A stretch of DNA of 64,000 nt, taken from contig NZ_JAJONE010000001.1 of NCBI RefSeq assembly GCF_024700075.1, positions 2,446,001 to 2,510,000 on the forward strand, read 5' to 3'. The first letter of the stretch is position 1, and each line of letters opens with the position of its first letter. The notes beneath the pieces are model-generated. The model was not told the DNA's origin, ran no database searches, and was given only the letters and a program-made list of their open reading frames with translations. Source of the DNA: Hymenobacter sp. J193 (lineage in GTDB: Bacteria > Bacteroidota > Bacteroidia > Cytophagales > Hymenobacteraceae). Made by a program: the position numbers and the translations under genes. Shown in pieces: positions 19,490 to 28,991 of the stretch.

Positions 19490-21112
19490 ATGGCAACTAC
19501 CGTTGTGCCCGCCAGCACCCGCGAAAAACCCCGGCTGAGCTTCTGGCAAATCTGGAACATGAGCTTCGGCTTCCTCGGTATCCAGTTTGGCTTCGAGCTG
19601 CAAAACTCCAACGTCAGCCGGATTTTTGAAACGCTGGGCGCCAACAAGGACGATATTCCCATTCTGTGGATTGCCGCTCCGCTTACCGGTTTGCTGGTAC
19701 AGCCTATTATCGGCTATTTCTCCGACCGCACCTGGCACCCATTCTGGGGGCGGCGGCGGCCGTATTTCTTCATCGGTGCTATTCTGGCTACGCTGGCACT
19801 ATTCATCATGCCCAACTCGTCTGCGCTGTGGATGGCTGGCGGCATGCTCTGGATTCTGGATGCCAGCATTAATATATCCATGGAGCCATTCCGGGCTTTC
19901 GTGGGCGACAAATTATCCAGCGAACAGCGGACGAGCGGCTTTGCCATGCAGAGCTTCTTTATCGGGGTAGGTTCGGTTATTGCCGCCTTGCTGCCCTGGG
20001 TGTTCACCAACTGGTTTCACCTGAGCAATACGGCGGCTAATGGAGAGATTCCGCCTTCGGTGAAGTGGTCATTTTACGTGGGGGCGCTGGCCTTTCTGGC
20101 CGCGGTAATGTACACGGTGTTCACCACCAAGGAATTTCCCCCGGAAGACATGGAGGAATTCCGCAAGGAAAACGCCAAGGCTGGCATCTGGGACGGCATG
20201 AAGGAATCCTTCATGGGCATCTTCCGCATGCCGGTGGCCATGCGCCAGTTGGCGCTGGTGCAGTTCTTTACGTGGTTTGCGCTGTTCTCTATGTGGATTT
20301 ATGCCACCAACGCCGTCACGAGCAACATCTACAATATGCGGGTTAGTACGCCGCTCTATCAGCGTATAACCTCCTACATCAGCACGACCGCGCAACAGGA
20401 GAAAGACGCGAAAAAGAGCAAAACGCTGGCTTCGCTGCAGAAAGACATTGATGAAATCAATCAGTTTCAGGCTGGAAACAGCGACAAAACCCTGACCCTG
20501 AACCTGGCCAACTACTACCTCGACAGCGCCAAGCCTACGGGCGCCGACGCAGCAGATCTGAACCGGGTAAAGCAGCAGTACAACGACGGCGCCGACTGGC
20601 TGAGCCTGGCTTCGTCGGTGCGCAACGGCGTGGCGGCCATCTTTGCCTTCATTATTCCGCTGATTGCCATGCGCACCAGCCGCCGCCGCACGCATATGCT
20701 GTGCCTGCTTACGGGTGGGGTAGGGCTGTTATCGTTGAAGTTTATTCAGAACCCCGACTTGATTATGGTTTCCATGGCCATGGTAGGCGTGGCCTGGGCC
20801 AGCATCTTATCCATGCCCTATGCTATTCTGGCCGGCTCCCTGCCCGCCAATAAAATGGGGTACTACATGGGCGTGTTTAACTTCTTCATTGTGATTCCCC
20901 AAATTGTGGCTGCTACCATTCTTGGGTACTGCACCATGCACTTCTTCCACGGCAACACCCTCAATACCCTAGCTCTGGGAGGCGGCTCCATGATCCTGGC
21001 CGGCTTGCTCACGCTGTGGGTGCAGGACGATGACAGTGGTACGCAGGCTGCGGTGCAGCCTGCGGATGCCCCTGGCTACGACACGCCCACGGTAGTCATT
21101 CCACGTACCTAA
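19490..21112 (+). CDS. MFS sugar transporter (SLC45/GPH-like), probable maltose uptake
   Basis: A 540-residue 12-helix transporter of the sucrose/maltose-proton symporter type. Marks are FGIQ-like GFLGIQFGFELQNSNVSR in helix 1, GYFSDRTWHPFWGRRRPYF (the RWGRRRPF loop of SLC45 proteins) between helices 2 and 3, and INISMEPFRAFVGD. Between helices 7 and 8 it carries an unusual charged insertion of ~80 residues (about residues 285-370, with KDAKKSKTLASLQKDI). It closes the maltose/starch block and would bring in maltose for the cytosolic GH65 phosphorylase. Confidence 0.85.
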   Translation: MATTVVPASTREKPRLSFWQIWNMSFGFLGIQFGFELQNSNVSRIFETLGANKDDIPILWIAAPLTGLLVQPIIGYFSDRTWHPFWGRRRPYFFIGAILATLALFIMPNSSALWMAGGMLWILDASINISMEPFRAFVGDKLSSEQRTSGFAMQSFFIGVGSVIAALLPWVFTNWFHLSNTAANGEIPPSVKWSFYVGALAFLAAVMYTVFTTKEFPPEDMEEFRKENAKAGIWDGMKESFMGIFRMPVAMRQLALVQFFTWFALFSMWIYATNAVTSNIYNMRVSTPLYQRITSYISTTAQQEKDAKKSKTLASLQKDIDEINQFQAGNSDKTLTLNLANYYLDSAKPTGADAADLNRVKQQYNDGADWLSLASSVRNGVAAIFAFIIPLIAMRTSRRRTHMLCLLTGGVGLLSLKFIQNPDLIMVSMAMVGVAWASILSMPYAILAGSLPANKMGYYMGVFNFFIVIPQIVAATILGYCTMHFFHGNTLNTLALGGGSMILAGLLTLWVQDDDSGTQAAVQPADAPGYDTPTVVIPRT

Positions 21113-21132
21113 GAATACACTGCCAACCCAAT

Positions 21133-21169
21133 AGAACGCCCCACCGGAATTGCTCCGGTGGGGCGTTCT
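21133..21169. terminator. Bidirectional terminator between convergent genes
   Basis: A perfect 16-bp stem (21133-21148 / 21154-21169) with loop ATTGC, between the rightward transporter and a leftward STAS-like gene. It lacks a strong T-run on either side. Confidence 0.7.
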
Positions 21170-21188
21170 GCATGCTGGAAACCAGGAT

Positions 21189-21608
21189 TTACTCGGTTTC
21201 CTGCAGCCACCCCAGGGCCATGTGCTCCTCCGTGAAGATGCGAAACGCCACCGCCTCGCGCACGGCGGCGGGCGTGGTGAGCTCCAGCTCCGTGAGACGG
21301 CTCTGGATGGTAGGGGCGTTGTTGGGCGTGACGAGGTAGGCAATGCGCCTGCCCGCCTCGGCCACATCCTGGGCCAGCTGGGCCCGCACTTCGCGCACAA
21401 TCCAGGCAAAATCGGGTGGGTCGGCCAGCTCCCGGCGGCGCAGGTCAATCAGCCAGCGGCCGGCCTGCTCCTGCCGGGCCAGCTCCAGCACCTGACCATA
21501 GGCTGCCCGCAGCTCCTGCGAAGTGGTTTGCCGCGTCCAGCGCAGAAACAGTATGCGCAGGTCGGGGCGGTAAGCCAGGTCCATGTACGCGGTGGAAAGG
21601 TTGCTCAT
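21189..21608 (-). CDS. STAS/SpoIIAA-like hypothetical protein
   Basis: A 139-residue protein with alternating beta and alpha segments (LRILFLRWTR, LRAAYGQVLELAR, GRWLIDLRRRELADP, RRIAYLVTPNN, AVAFRIFTEEHMALGWLQ), the layout of SpoIIAA/STAS-type single domains common as paralogues in Hymenobacter. No catalytic motif is visible. The start at 21608 was chosen over far upstream starts because the extra N-terminus would be of low complexity and overlap the divergent promoter region. Function unknown. Confidence 0.6.
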   Translation of the reverse strand: MSNLSTAYMDLAYRPDLRILFLRWTRQTTSQELRAAYGQVLELARQEQAGRWLIDLRRRELADPPDFAWIVREVRAQLAQDVAEAGRRIAYLVTPNNAPTIQSRLTELELTTPAAVREAVAFRIFTEEHMALGWLQETE

Positions 21609-21903
21609 GCAAGGAAGGGGCGTAAGGGCCAGGGCCGCGTTATCAAGGAGTGTGCCCGGCTGAGAGCTACGCCGGCCGGCAAGAAAGAAAGAGTTGAAAT
21701 TCTGTATTCGGGATGAAGAGCCAAGCCCCGGCCCCGGTGTACTCTGCCACAAAGCCCGGCTGTATAACCAAGTTCAGTGCAAAATGGCAGCCCAATTCCA
21801 GAAAAACCAGGAGAATGCACGGGGCGGAGCCAACCTTGGCGCGCGCGGTGTGTCTGTTCTGCTTACATTCACCCCATCATTTTCTTTCCTCTCGTTGTTT
21901 CCT

Positions 21904-24900
21904 ATGAAGTTAAAACAGTTAGGCCTGCTGGGGCTGAGCGTGGTGCTGGCGCTGCCAGCCGCGCAGGCGCAGCAGAAAACGGCTGCTAAAGCCACTACCA
22001 CCAAAGCCACCGGCGGCACGCGCCTGGTTGAAAAAGTAACCGCCAAGCCCGGCGAGGTGGTGATTCCCTACGAGAAGTACGTGCTGCCCAACGGCCTCAC
22101 GCTGGTGGTGCACGAAGACCACTCCGACCCCATTGTGCACGTCGACGTGACCTACCACGTGGGCTCGGCCCGCGAAACCATCGGTAAGTCGGGCTTTGCC
22201 CACTTCTTCGAGCACATGATGTTCCAGGGCTCCGACAACGTGGGCGACGAGCAGCACTTCAAGCTGGTGTCGGCCGCCGGGGGCACGCTTAATGGCTCCA
22301 CCAACCGCGACCGGACCAACTATTTCGAGACGCTGCCCAACAACCAGCTGGAGACGGCCCTTTGGCTGGAAGCTGACCGCATGGGCTTCCTGCTGGACGC
22401 CGTAACGCAGCCCAAGTTTGAAAACCAGCGCTCCACCGTGAAAAACGAGCGGGGCCAGAACTATGACAACCGCCCTTACGGCCTGGCCGGCGAGATGGTG
22501 TCGAAGAACCTGTACCCCTACGGGCATCCCTATAGCTGGATGACCATCGGCTACCTCGAAGACCTGGACCGCTCCGACGTAAACGACCTCAAGAACTTCT
22601 TCCTGCGCTGGTACGGCCCCAACAACGCTACCCTGACGGTGGGCGGCGACGTGAAGCCCGCCGACGTGGTGAAGCTGGCCGAGAAGTACTTCGGCTCCAT
22701 CAACCGGGGGCCGGCCGTGCAGAACATGAAGCTGCCCGCGCCCAAGCTCACCCAGGACCGCTACGTAAGCTACGAAGACAACGTGCGCTTCCCCATGCTG
22801 CGCATGGTGCTGCCTACCGTGCCTCGCTACCACCCCGATGAGCCGGCCCTCGACGCGCTGGCCGAAATCCTGGGCGGCGGCAACAACTCCCTGCTCTACA
22901 AAAACCTGGTAAAAAATCAGAAAGCCATTCAGGCCAACGCGGGTCACCCTACGGCCGAGCTGGCCGGCGAGTTCACCTTCACGGCCGTGGGCTTCCCCGG
23001 CAAAGGCCTCGACAGCCTGGAAATGGTGGTGCGCAAGTCGTTGGCCGAGTTTGAGAAACGCGGCGTAACCGACGAGGACCTGCAGCGCTTTAAAGCCACC
23101 CGCGAAGCCCAGACCATCGACGGGCTGGCCAGCGTGAGCGGCAAGGTGTCGGAGCTGGCTTCGGCCCAGACGTTTACCGGCTCGCCCAACCGCATCACCC
23201 AGGACCTGAAGGAGCTGCGCGCCCTCACCAAGGCCGATGTGCTGCGCGTGTACAACCAGTACATCAAAGGCAAGAAAGCCGTGATTCTGAGTGTGGTGCC
23301 CAAAGGTGGTAAAAACCTTGTGGCCCGCGCCGACAACTACACCGTGTCCAAAGAGGGCTTCACCATGCCCAAGGATGAGTACGCGGGCCTGACCTACAAG
23401 AAGGCTACCGACTCCTTCGACCGCAAGCAGCAGCCCAAATCCGGCACCAACCCCGTGGTGCAGGTGCCTGCCTTCTGGCAGCAGACGATGCCCAACGGCC
23501 TGAAGGTAATCGGTTCCCGCAACGCCGAAATTCCGAAGGTGACGATGCAGCTCACCATCCCCGGCGGCCACCGCCTGGCCCAGCAGACCCCCGGTAAAGC
23601 CGGCCTCGCCGCCCTCACCGCCGCTATGCTAAGCGAAGGCACGCAGAAATACACGCCCGAGCAGTTCAGCGCCGCGCTGGAAAAGCTGGGCAGCTCCATT
23701 GACGTGGTAGCCGGCGAAGACAACACGACCATATACGTGGAGTCGCTCACCAAAAACCTCGATGCTACGCTGGCTCTGCTGGAAGAAAGCCTGTTGCGCC
23801 CCCGCTTCGACGCCCAGGACTTTGCCCGGGTGAAAAAGCAGACCCTGGAAAACATTGCCAGCCAGAACGTGCAGCCCGTGGCCATTGCCAACAACACGTT
23901 TGCCCGGCTGATTTACCCTTCCGGCGACATTATGCGCGTGCCGGCCATCGGCTCTACCGCTTCTGTACAAACCCTCACGCTGGATGATGTCAAGCAGTTC
24001 TATCAGCAGAACTACGCGCCTAATATCTCCAACCTGGTGGTAGTAGGTGATGTGGCCGAGGCGCAGCTGCTGCCCAAGCTCAAGTTCCTGCAAGCCTGGC
24101 CCAAGAAGGACGTGGCCCTGCCCGCTCCCGCTACCGCCGCCATGCCCACGGAGAAAACCCGCGTTTACTTCGTGAACAAGGACGGCGCCGCGCAGTCAGA
24201 AATCCGCATTGGCTACCTGGGCATGCCCTTCGATGCCACCGGCGAATACTACCGCGCCGGCCTAGCCAACTACCTGCTTGGTGGCGCCTTCAACTCGCGC
24301 ATCAACCTGAACCTGCGCGAAGACAAAGGCTACACCTACGGCGCCCGCTCGGGCTTCCGGGGCAGCAAGTACGCCGGACCGTTCACAGCCCAGGCTGGGG
24401 TGCGCGCCGATGCTACCGCTGCTTCGGTGAAGGAATTCATGAAGGAGCTGCAGAACTACCGCAACGGTATTTCCGATGAGGAACTGCAGTTCGTGCAGGC
24501 TTCCATTGGCCAGAGCGACGCCTTGCGCTACGAGACTGGCCGTCAGAAAGCCGCGTTCCTGGGCCGCATCGTGGAGTACGACCTCGATAAAGGCTACGTG
24601 CAGCAGCAGAGCGACATCCTGCGCAACCTGAAGAAGGAAGACGTGCAGGCCCTGGCCCAGAAGTACCTGCCCACCGACAACATGTACATTGTGGTGGTAG
24701 GCGACCGGGCCAAAGCCTTCCCCGGCCTCAGTGAGCTGGGCTATGAAGTAGTAGAGCTTGACCTGGAAGGCAACCCCGTAGCTTCGGCCGCGCCGGCCCC
24801 AGCTGCTGCTCCAACTGCCGCCCCCGCCGCTGCTGACCCTGCTACTACCGTTAAGAAAGCCAAAAGCAAAACCAAAGGCGAAGACGGCAAGAAAAAGCGC

Positions 24901-24951
24901 AAGGAAAAGAACGACGAGAACAGCCAGAAAGTAAAGGAGAAAGGCGAGTAA
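21904..24951 (+). CDS. M16 family zinc metalloprotease (two-domain, exported)
   Basis: A 1015-residue protein with a signal peptide (MKLKQLGLLGLSVVLALPAA) and two M16 repeats. The first half carries the inverted zinc motif HFFEH (His100, Glu103, His104) and the downstream Glu in KNERGQNYD. The second half (from VPAFWQQTMPNGLKVIGSRN) lacks HxxEH, the normal active/inactive pairing of pitrilysin-like peptidases. The tail from about residue 960 is Ala/Pro-rich then lysine/glutamate-rich (KKAKSKTKGEDGKKKRKEK). It probably degrades peptides in the periplasm. The start at 21904 gives the signal peptide directly. Confidence 0.9.
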   Translation: MKLKQLGLLGLSVVLALPAAQAQQKTAAKATTTKATGGTRLVEKVTAKPGEVVIPYEKYVLPNGLTLVVHEDHSDPIVHVDVTYHVGSARETIGKSGFAHFFEHMMFQGSDNVGDEQHFKLVSAAGGTLNGSTNRDRTNYFETLPNNQLETALWLEADRMGFLLDAVTQPKFENQRSTVKNERGQNYDNRPYGLAGEMVSKNLYPYGHPYSWMTIGYLEDLDRSDVNDLKNFFLRWYGPNNATLTVGGDVKPADVVKLAEKYFGSINRGPAVQNMKLPAPKLTQDRYVSYEDNVRFPMLRMVLPTVPRYHPDEPALDALAEILGGGNNSLLYKNLVKNQKAIQANAGHPTAELAGEFTFTAVGFPGKGLDSLEMVVRKSLAEFEKRGVTDEDLQRFKATREAQTIDGLASVSGKVSELASAQTFTGSPNRITQDLKELRALTKADVLRVYNQYIKGKKAVILSVVPKGGKNLVARADNYTVSKEGFTMPKDEYAGLTYKKATDSFDRKQQPKSGTNPVVQVPAFWQQTMPNGLKVIGSRNAEIPKVTMQLTIPGGHRLAQQTPGKAGLAALTAAMLSEGTQKYTPEQFSAALEKLGSSIDVVAGEDNTTIYVESLTKNLDATLALLEESLLRPRFDAQDFARVKKQTLENIASQNVQPVAIANNTFARLIYPSGDIMRVPAIGSTASVQTLTLDDVKQFYQQNYAPNISNLVVVGDVAEAQLLPKLKFLQAWPKKDVALPAPATAAMPTEKTRVYFVNKDGAAQSEIRIGYLGMPFDATGEYYRAGLANYLLGGAFNSRINLNLREDKGYTYGARSGFRGSKYAGPFTAQAGVRADATAASVKEFMKELQNYRNGISDEELQFVQASIGQSDALRYETGRQKAAFLGRIVEYDLDKGYVQQQSDILRNLKKEDVQALAQKYLPTDNMYIVVVGDRAKAFPGLSELGYEVVELDLEGNPVASAAPAPAAAPTAAPAAADPATTVKKAKSKTKGEDGKKKRKEKNDENSQKVKEKGE

Positions 24952-24973
24952 CCGCGCTTGACTGACTACCTGC

Positions 24974-25014
24974 AAAAACCGCCCGGTTCCCTAGTGGAGC
25001 CGGGCGGTTTTTTT
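24974..25014. terminator. Bidirectional terminator between M16 and antiporter genes
   Basis: A 13-bp arm AAAAACCGCCCGG (24974-24986) pairs with 25000-25012, with extra inner pairs and a 5-nt loop. It is flanked by A and T runs, so it works for both convergent genes. Confidence 0.9.
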
Positions 25015-25069
25015 GTGGAGGGCAACCGGGAGAGGAAAAGCTATAGCCTGGCCGGGGCCGTTTGGGCAT

Positions 25070-26692
25070 CTAATGCGGCATGTGGCTGATCTTGGCTTCG
25101 TCCAGGTCCAGCTGGGCCTCCTGGTGGCGGAGCATTTCCTCTTCAAACACATCCTCAGCCCGCAGCACAAACAGCTCCTCGCGCTGCACCTGCAGCACAT
25201 CCAGCAGCACCTGGTGGTAGCGCTGCAGGGCCTGGCGCTTGTTGTCGTCGTAGTCGAGGGCTTCGAGCAGGTTGCCGGTGCGCTGGGCTTCGGCCTGCAT
25301 GCGCTGCTGCAGGGCGGCTATCATTTCGTTGGCCTGAATATCGGAGGTGTAGTGCCGGGCCAGGTGGGCCAGGGCCACGTGGCGTAGCCGCAGCCGGATG
25401 CCGGCTTCCTGCTCGTCGGTGGGCATCCGGTCCTCGATTTCGGCCACGCCCGTAAGGCGGATGATGGCTGGCAGCGTGAGGCCCTGAAACACCAGCGTAA
25501 TCAGAATCACCACGAAGGTGATGAACAGAATCAGGTTGCGCTGCGGAAATGCCTGCCCGTTGCTCAGGAGCAGGGGCACGGCCAGCGCCGAGGCCAGCGA
25601 CACCACGCCCCGCATGCCGGCCCACCCAATAATGACGGGGCCTTGCCAGCCGGGGCTGGGCTCTTGGGTGCGGATGCTGCGAAAAAGCCAGCGCGGCACA
25701 AAAGCCGCTGGAAACATCCACAGCAGTCGAATCAGGATAACGATGGCGCTGATGATGAGGCCATAGCTGATGGCCTGCCCGAGCGAGTAGGAACCCAGCC
25801 CATGCACGGCCACCGGCAGCTCCAAGCCAATGAGAATGAATACCAGCCCGTTGAGGGCAAACCCTACGCTCGTCCACACGCTGTTGGCCTGCAGGCGGGT
25901 ATCAGCATCGAACACGCGGTGGGAGTGGTAGGAGAGCATCAGCCCCCCGCTCACCACGGCCAGCACCCCCGAAAAGTGGAACGCCTCGGCCAGCAGATAC
26001 ATCACGTAGGGCGCCAGAAAGGTGAGCAGCGTGTTGATGCTGGGCGTGGTGGGCAGGTAACGGTGAATGAGGTAAAAGCCGTAGCCCACGGCCAGCCCGA
26101 TGGCCAGGCCCAGGCCGCTGGCCAGCAGAAACGAGGTGGCTGCCTGCTGCCACACAAACGTGCCCGACACCACGGCCGCCAGCGCAAACCGGAACACAAT
26201 CAGAGAGCTGGCATCGTTGATGAGGCTTTCGCCCTCCAGAATGCTGGTCACCCGGCGCGGCACCTTAATGCCCTTGAGCACGGAGGTGGCCGCCACCGCA
26301 TCGGGCGGGGAGATGATGCCGCCCAGCAGAAACCCCAGCGCCAGCGTGAAGCCCGGAATCATGGCCCGGGTCACGTAGGCCACGATGGTGGAAGTGAAAA
26401 ACACCAGCCCGAAGGCCAGCAGGGCAATTGGCCGCTTCCACCGCCAGAAGTCCCGCCAGGAGGTGTCCCAGGCGGCCTGGTAGAGCAAAGGCGGCAGAAA
26501 GATGAGGAAGATCAGGTCGGGGTTGATGGTGATGGAGGGCAGCCCCGGTACAAAGCTGAGTGCCAGCCCGGCCAGCACCAGAAAGATGGGGTAGGAGATG
26601 CGCAGCTTCTGGCTCAGCATCACGAGCAGCAGCATGGCAAACAGCAAACCCAGCACCAGCAGTATCGTTTCGTGCAGCGCGGTATCGTGCAT
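25070..26692 (-). CDS. Na+/H+ antiporter, CPA1 family (NhaP/YjcE type)
   Basis: A 540-residue protein with about 12 membrane helices. It shows the CPA1 ion-site motifs GGIISPPDAVAATSVLK (PDAVA with the key Asp) and LEGESLINDASSLIVF (ND). The C-terminal ~130 residues are cytosolic and highly charged, ending in helices. It exchanges Na+ or K+ for protons at the inner membrane. It stands alone, convergent to the M16 gene. Confidence 0.9.
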   Translation of the reverse strand: MHDTALHETILLVLGLLFAMLLLVMLSQKLRISYPIFLVLAGLALSFVPGLPSITINPDLIFLIFLPPLLYQAAWDTSWRDFWRWKRPIALLAFGLVFFTSTIVAYVTRAMIPGFTLALGFLLGGIISPPDAVAATSVLKGIKVPRRVTSILEGESLINDASSLIVFRFALAAVVSGTFVWQQAATSFLLASGLGLAIGLAVGYGFYLIHRYLPTTPSINTLLTFLAPYVMYLLAEAFHFSGVLAVVSGGLMLSYHSHRVFDADTRLQANSVWTSVGFALNGLVFILIGLELPVAVHGLGSYSLGQAISYGLIISAIVILIRLLWMFPAAFVPRWLFRSIRTQEPSPGWQGPVIIGWAGMRGVVSLASALAVPLLLSNGQAFPQRNLILFITFVVILITLVFQGLTLPAIIRLTGVAEIEDRMPTDEQEAGIRLRLRHVALAHLARHYTSDIQANEMIAALQQRMQAEAQRTGNLLEALDYDDNKRQALQRYHQVLLDVLQVQREELFVLRAEDVFEEEMLRHQEAQLDLDEAKISHMPH

Positions 26693-26809
26693 TGGTAAGA
26701 AGTCGTTTCAGCGTCGGGCGGCCGGAGCCCGAAGCCGGAAGGTAGTAGCTCGGCGGTAGAAAGCCTACGGGGTATTGACATGTAGTAGAACGCTCAACGC
26801 CGGCACAGG

Positions 26810-27484
26810 CTACGTCTCGGGCGTGTAATTTGCCAGGCGGCGCAACGGAGCGGGCTTCCGCTTTCCGCGCTGATGCACGAGTACCTGGCAGGTTTCCGAG
26901 ATTTTGCGCACCTCGTAAGCCCCGGTCACAAAGTTGATATCGTGGTACTCACCGCCGGGCGAACCGGCCACGTTTTCGCAGTCGCCGGAGCTGCGGCCGA
27001 GGGTAGTGGTTTCGCCAATCAGGTAAAAGCCTCGCTGCTGGTAGCGAAACTTGCTCGATACGCCCCAGCGCCAGCTGCTGCCGCCGTAGTGGTTTACAAC
27101 AAGCACGCCCTTTCGGATAGTCAAGCCCGCGAAAGGGTCGCCGTACTGGCCGCCACAGTTTTTGCACAGCATTACCTGGTTGGCTTGCTCGGCCAGCATG
27201 TAGCCCCGCGCCGTCGCAAACAACACCAGCAGGATTCGTCCGGGCATGGTTTCCGAATCGTAGTAAGGCCGGTTTTCCGCTAAAGGTCGCAGCACCAGGG
27301 CCACATCGGGGCGGCCGTCCTGGTTCAGGTCGCCGGTGGCGCGGCCCTCGGGCAGCAAGGCGTAGCCGGCCGGAACGAAAGCCGCTGCGGTGCGGCCGGA
27401 AGCCGGAATGGTGGGGGCGAGCCGCTGGGCATAAGCCGGAAAAGCAGCCAGGCCAGCCAGCAGCGCAAACACGAAGGCTCTCAT
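26810..27484 (-). CDS. Exported hypothetical protein with FG-GAP-like segment
   Basis: A 224-residue protein with a signal peptide (MRAFVFALLAGLAAFPAYAQ). GDLNQDGRPDVALVLR around residue 50 looks like an FG-GAP or EF-hand-like calcium loop. A Cys pair lies in VMLCKNCGGQYGDPF, and further Cys residues at CENVAG and ETCQV could form disulfides. The rest is beta-rich. I do not recognise the family beyond its frequent presence in Cytophagales. Confidence 0.6.
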   Translation of the reverse strand: MRAFVFALLAGLAAFPAYAQRLAPTIPASGRTAAAFVPAGYALLPEGRATGDLNQDGRPDVALVLRPLAENRPYYDSETMPGRILLVLFATARGYMLAEQANQVMLCKNCGGQYGDPFAGLTIRKGVLVVNHYGGSSWRWGVSSKFRYQQRGFYLIGETTTLGRSSGDCENVAGSPGGEYHDINFVTGAYEVRKISETCQVLVHQRGKRKPAPLRRLANYTPET

Positions 27485-27651
27485 ACCCTGCGAAAGTACG
27501 GGCTGGGGGCTGGTATGCCACCCCTCAAGGTCTGCCAAGCACGATATTGCAGTTCCCGGGCTTCCATCTGCTAACGGTTGGGCTTAGGCCTCGTACACTA
27601 TTACCAGCCGGCTTGCTCCGGTGGCAGCGTCCCGCTCCGCACTCCTGACAT

Positions 27652-28989
27652 ATGGCCAAAGCAATAAAAGCAATTGAGTGCCCCAAGTGCGGCAGCACGC
27701 AAAAAGTAGCCGTGCGCCCCGACGTGTTTCGGTGCGAGAACTGCAGCACGGAATACTTTCTCGACAACGACGATATCAACGTGAACTACACCGTGCGCCA
27801 GCACGCGCCGCCACCGGTCGCGCCCAAGTCACCCTCGTGGGTGCTGGTAGGCATTATTGCCGTGGTAGCCCTGCTGCTGGTAATGGGGGTACGACAGCTG
27901 TTTCGGGCCGATGTGCCCCAGCCGGTAACGGTCAACTATTCGGTGGTAGCTGGCGCCGACGACGAGGAGGATACCAAAAAGTACACCTTCAGCAGCCGCG
28001 AGGCGCGCCTGTATGTAGCGCCTACCCGACAACCGGTGCTGTTCCAGGTAGGTACCCGCAGCTACCAGCGCGTAACGCCCGACAGCAGCTACGCCAACTT
28101 TGTGGACGCCACTACCGGTGCGGTGCTGAAGAGCGTAGCCTTACCGGTTCCGCCCGGCACGTCTTCGCCCGACTTCGACCTCAAGCACTTTTCCAACGGC
28201 GACCTGTACATCGTGGCCAACAAAACGGCCGTGTTCCGGGTGGATAAGGCCACCTACGCTATCCGGGACGTAACCAAGGCGCTGTTTCAGGGGCAGCAGG
28301 AGCTGGCCAGCGGTATTGCCACCGTGGAAGGGGGCGACGATGACTACGGCGACTACTTCACCCTGTTCACCAACGACGGCCGCAACCTGATGTACTTTCC
28401 GCTGATCCGGACCGTCTATAGCAAGGATGACTTCTACGACGCCCGCCACGGCTTCAATACCCTCCGGCCGAAGAGCCCCATCAAGACAGGCTTCATCTTC
28501 AGCCGCAAAAGCACTACCTACCCCGAAGACAAAATCCAGCTTATCAAGTACCAGTACCGCGACAATGGTGGCGGGGCCAGGGACCTGCCCCACTTCGAGT
28601 GGAGCGACGACTACGGCGGCTCGGGCATCTTCACCGATGCCGACCCCCACGTGAAGCGGCTTATCACGCCCTACGAGCTGAAGGAGGCCCGTATCCTGTC
28701 TTACGCCGACTTCACCCCGGGCCGCCTGTACTTCGAGCCGCGGCACCTGGCTTCGGATGAGGAGTACGTGCTGATTGCGTTTAAGCCCACGGCCTCGCCC
28801 AGTGCCCTGGTATCGGTCCAGTGTCTGAATGCCCGCACGGGTGCCATCATTTTCACCCAGCCCCTGGCCGCGGGCGCCAGTCCCGAAGAAGCCGTCCGCT
28901 ACCCCGCCGGCTTTGCCCTGCACGACGGCGACCAAACCTATACCATCAGCCTGAGCGGGCAGCTGAGCAAACCCTCTGAACTCCCGTAA
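27652..28989 (+). CDS. Zinc-ribbon membrane protein, first gene of SPFH operon
   Basis: A 445-residue protein. Cys10-x2-Cys13 and Cys28-x2-Cys31 form an N-terminal zinc ribbon, followed by a linker, one membrane helix (~residues 63-82, WVLVGIIAVVALLLVMGV) and a large C-terminal domain rich in beta strands, with repeated YxVAN/YxF features suggestive of a propeller or sandwich. It is followed after 2 bp by the SPFH-SHOCT gene. Zinc-ribbon/TM proteins next to SPFH proteins occur in YdjG-type membrane-stress modules; I infer a similar role. Confidence 0.65.
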   Translation: MAKAIKAIECPKCGSTQKVAVRPDVFRCENCSTEYFLDNDDINVNYTVRQHAPPPVAPKSPSWVLVGIIAVVALLLVMGVRQLFRADVPQPVTVNYSVVAGADDEEDTKKYTFSSREARLYVAPTRQPVLFQVGTRSYQRVTPDSSYANFVDATTGAVLKSVALPVPPGTSSPDFDLKHFSNGDLYIVANKTAVFRVDKATYAIRDVTKALFQGQQELASGIATVEGGDDDYGDYFTLFTNDGRNLMYFPLIRTVYSKDDFYDARHGFNTLRPKSPIKTGFIFSRKSTTYPEDKIQLIKYQYRDNGGGARDLPHFEWSDDYGGSGIFTDADPHVKRLITPYELKEARILSYADFTPGRLYFEPRHLASDEEYVLIAFKPTASPSALVSVQCLNARTGAIIFTQPLAAGASPEEAVRYPAGFALHDGDQTYTISLSGQLSKPSELP

Positions 28990-28991
28990 TC

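Noticed and set aside
17629..19662. A 677-residue open frame antisense to the second amylase
   Set aside because: It mirrors the amylase codons in GC-rich DNA, has no homology-like motifs and overlaps a gene with all catalytic residues.
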